Shown: positions 63,446 through 64,000 of the stretch, in pieces
How positions within the stretch are numbered: position 1 is the first letter of the stretch
Layout of the letters: each line of letters begins with the position of its first letter
From: Loktanella sp. 5RATIMAR09
GTDB lineage: Bacteria > Pseudomonadota > Alphaproteobacteria > Rhodobacterales > Rhodobacteraceae
NCBI RefSeq assembly: GCF_001419985.1
Contig: NZ_LJAL01000009.1
Span: 95,530-159,529 of the forward strand
Direction of reading: 5' to 3'
Length of the DNA: 64,000 bases
The notes under the pieces: generated by a model
Told to the model about the DNA's origin: nothing
What the model saw: the letters and a program-made list of their open reading frames with translations, nothing else
Database searches by the model: none
Translations under genes and position numbers: made by a program

Positions 63446-64000
63446 AAGTAGTTATTTGTGAGATACGTAAGCTAAAACGCCATAAAGCCCTCCATCTTGA
63501 TTGCGCTTGATCGCAACAGGCTGCATCGGCACGATACACACGAACCAAACGATTTTTGCTAATCGTAGTTATTGTCATGCTCAATGAAGCAAGTGCTACC
63601 AGGGCTTAACCCCTGTGTAAGGCCGGTTCTGAATATAAATCAGCCCCTGACTAGCACTTCCGCTAAGAAGGGCGGAAACCGGCCATCCGCTGTGGTCGCA
63701 ACAACTAAGACGCTTGCTCAAAGATCGGACGTTCAAGGACCTCAAACAGAACGCGCCCAATTGATCGGCACTCTGGTCGAATGTCTGGCTCCATCACCGG
63801 ATCAGATCCTTGCTTTTGATCACGTGCAAAATTGCTCACATCAACTTGCATGGCCGCGTCGAAGCTGCTAAAACCTCTTGTCGCTTGCCTTTGTTTTTCA
63901 AAAGAAATTTTTGGTTTGCCGGACAAAAAATGCCACTTGGGTGCAGGATGGCACAATAACTTGTGAGGTGAAAATGGTTCAGCGCAACATAGCGCCACCT
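63446..64000. other. Gene-poor end of the window with several complementary segments
   Basis: I see no convincing coding sequence in these 555 bases. Short frames exist on both strands but lack ribosome-binding sites, family motifs or the codon bias of the neighbours, and they overlap each other. Three exact inverted repeats occur close together: AAGTGCTA (63591) with TAGCACTT (63652), GGCCGGTT (63621) with AACCGGCC (63677), and TTCCGC (63658) with GCGGAA (63672), plus a small hairpin CAGGG/CCCTG at 63600. They overlap and partly exclude each other, suggesting a folded RNA or a remnant element. Confidence 0.45.

Noticed and set aside
63572..63871. 99-codon frame on the plus strand after tRNA-Cys
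   Set aside because: No ribosome-binding site, no motif, codon use unlike the neighbours, and it overlaps a minus-strand frame and the inverted repeats.
63705..63998. Minus-strand frame entering from the right edge
   Set aside because: Its first half is unlike a protein sequence and the GTG start is at the window edge. The last 48 codons look slightly more protein-like, so a gene remnant is possible but not supportable.
1..64000. CRISPR arrays, insertion sequences, rRNA, prophage genes, defence systems
   Set aside because: Looked for throughout; no regularly spaced repeats, transposase or integrase motifs, rRNA segments or known defence gene sets were seen.

Overview
This window is chromosomal DNA of an alphaproteobacterium, almost certainly a marine member of the Rhodobacteraceae (Roseobacter group). 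The evidence is the ruvAB-ybgC-tolQRAB-pal-cpoB-tilS-ftsH order, the ctaC-ctaB-ctaG-ctaE-surf1-thrC cytochrome oxidase cluster, the ligase-associated helicase/PdeM pair, a Tad pilus locus with very short pilins, and protein sequences typical of that family. The exact genus cannot be fixed from sequence reading alone. Genes are tightly packed, many overlap by 1-17 bases, and most of the window is core genome. No rRNA, transposase, prophage or CRISPR array is visible; there is one tRNA.

Layout. 1-11.1 kb (+): Holliday-junction motor (ruvA end, ruvB), a hypothetical gene, the complete Tol-Pal envelope system (ybgC, tolQ, tolR, tolA, tolB, pal, cpoB), tilS and ftsH, closed by a strong terminator. 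11.1-14.5 kb (+): a MOSC protein, then fhs and folD, the formate/one-carbon tetrahydrofolate pair. 14.5-17.6 kb (-): PdeM and an Lhr-like helicase, two of the four genes of the ligase-associated DNA repair cluster. 17.7-30.0 kb (-): a Tad (tight adherence) pilus locus. In transcription order it has two tiny Flp pilins, CpaB/RcpC, a secretin, an OmpA lipoprotein, then after a 13-bp hairpin TadZ, TadA, TadB, TadC, two TPR lipoproteins, a prepilin peptidase and an AAA+ ATPase of unknown role. 30.3-38.3 kb: lytic transglycosylase, a small GNAT-like protein, a 3-oxoacid CoA-transferase pair, topA, dprA and tldD.

38.5-46.8 kb (+): cytochrome c oxidase subunits II and III with their haem, copper and SURF1 assembly factors, then thrC, an M16 peptidase, a RimJ-like acetyltransferase and an SDR. 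46.8-58.3 kb: mixed metabolism and housekeeping, including an FAD-linked oxidase, apt, mtnP, flavin reductase, GNAT, EcsC, ptsP (EI-Ntr), lysC, SDR, DUF1178, Nudix and a histone-deacetylase-like amidohydrolase. 58.3-60.8 kb (+): modABC molybdate importer. 60.8-63.2 kb (-): NeuC-type epimerase overlapping kdtA. 63.3-63.4 kb: tRNA-Cys, followed by 580 bases without a convincing gene but with several complementary segments.

Most interesting signals: the two minimal Flp pilins with Asp instead of Glu at the conserved +5 position; the uncharacterised AAA+ ATPase at the end of the tad cluster; a dispersed hairpin repeat family (four copies, three of them between cox genes); a second repeat pair flanking unrelated genes; a CtrA-like site upstream of dprA; and the structured stretch after tRNA-Cys. 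I did not find a clear new defence or mobile system here.
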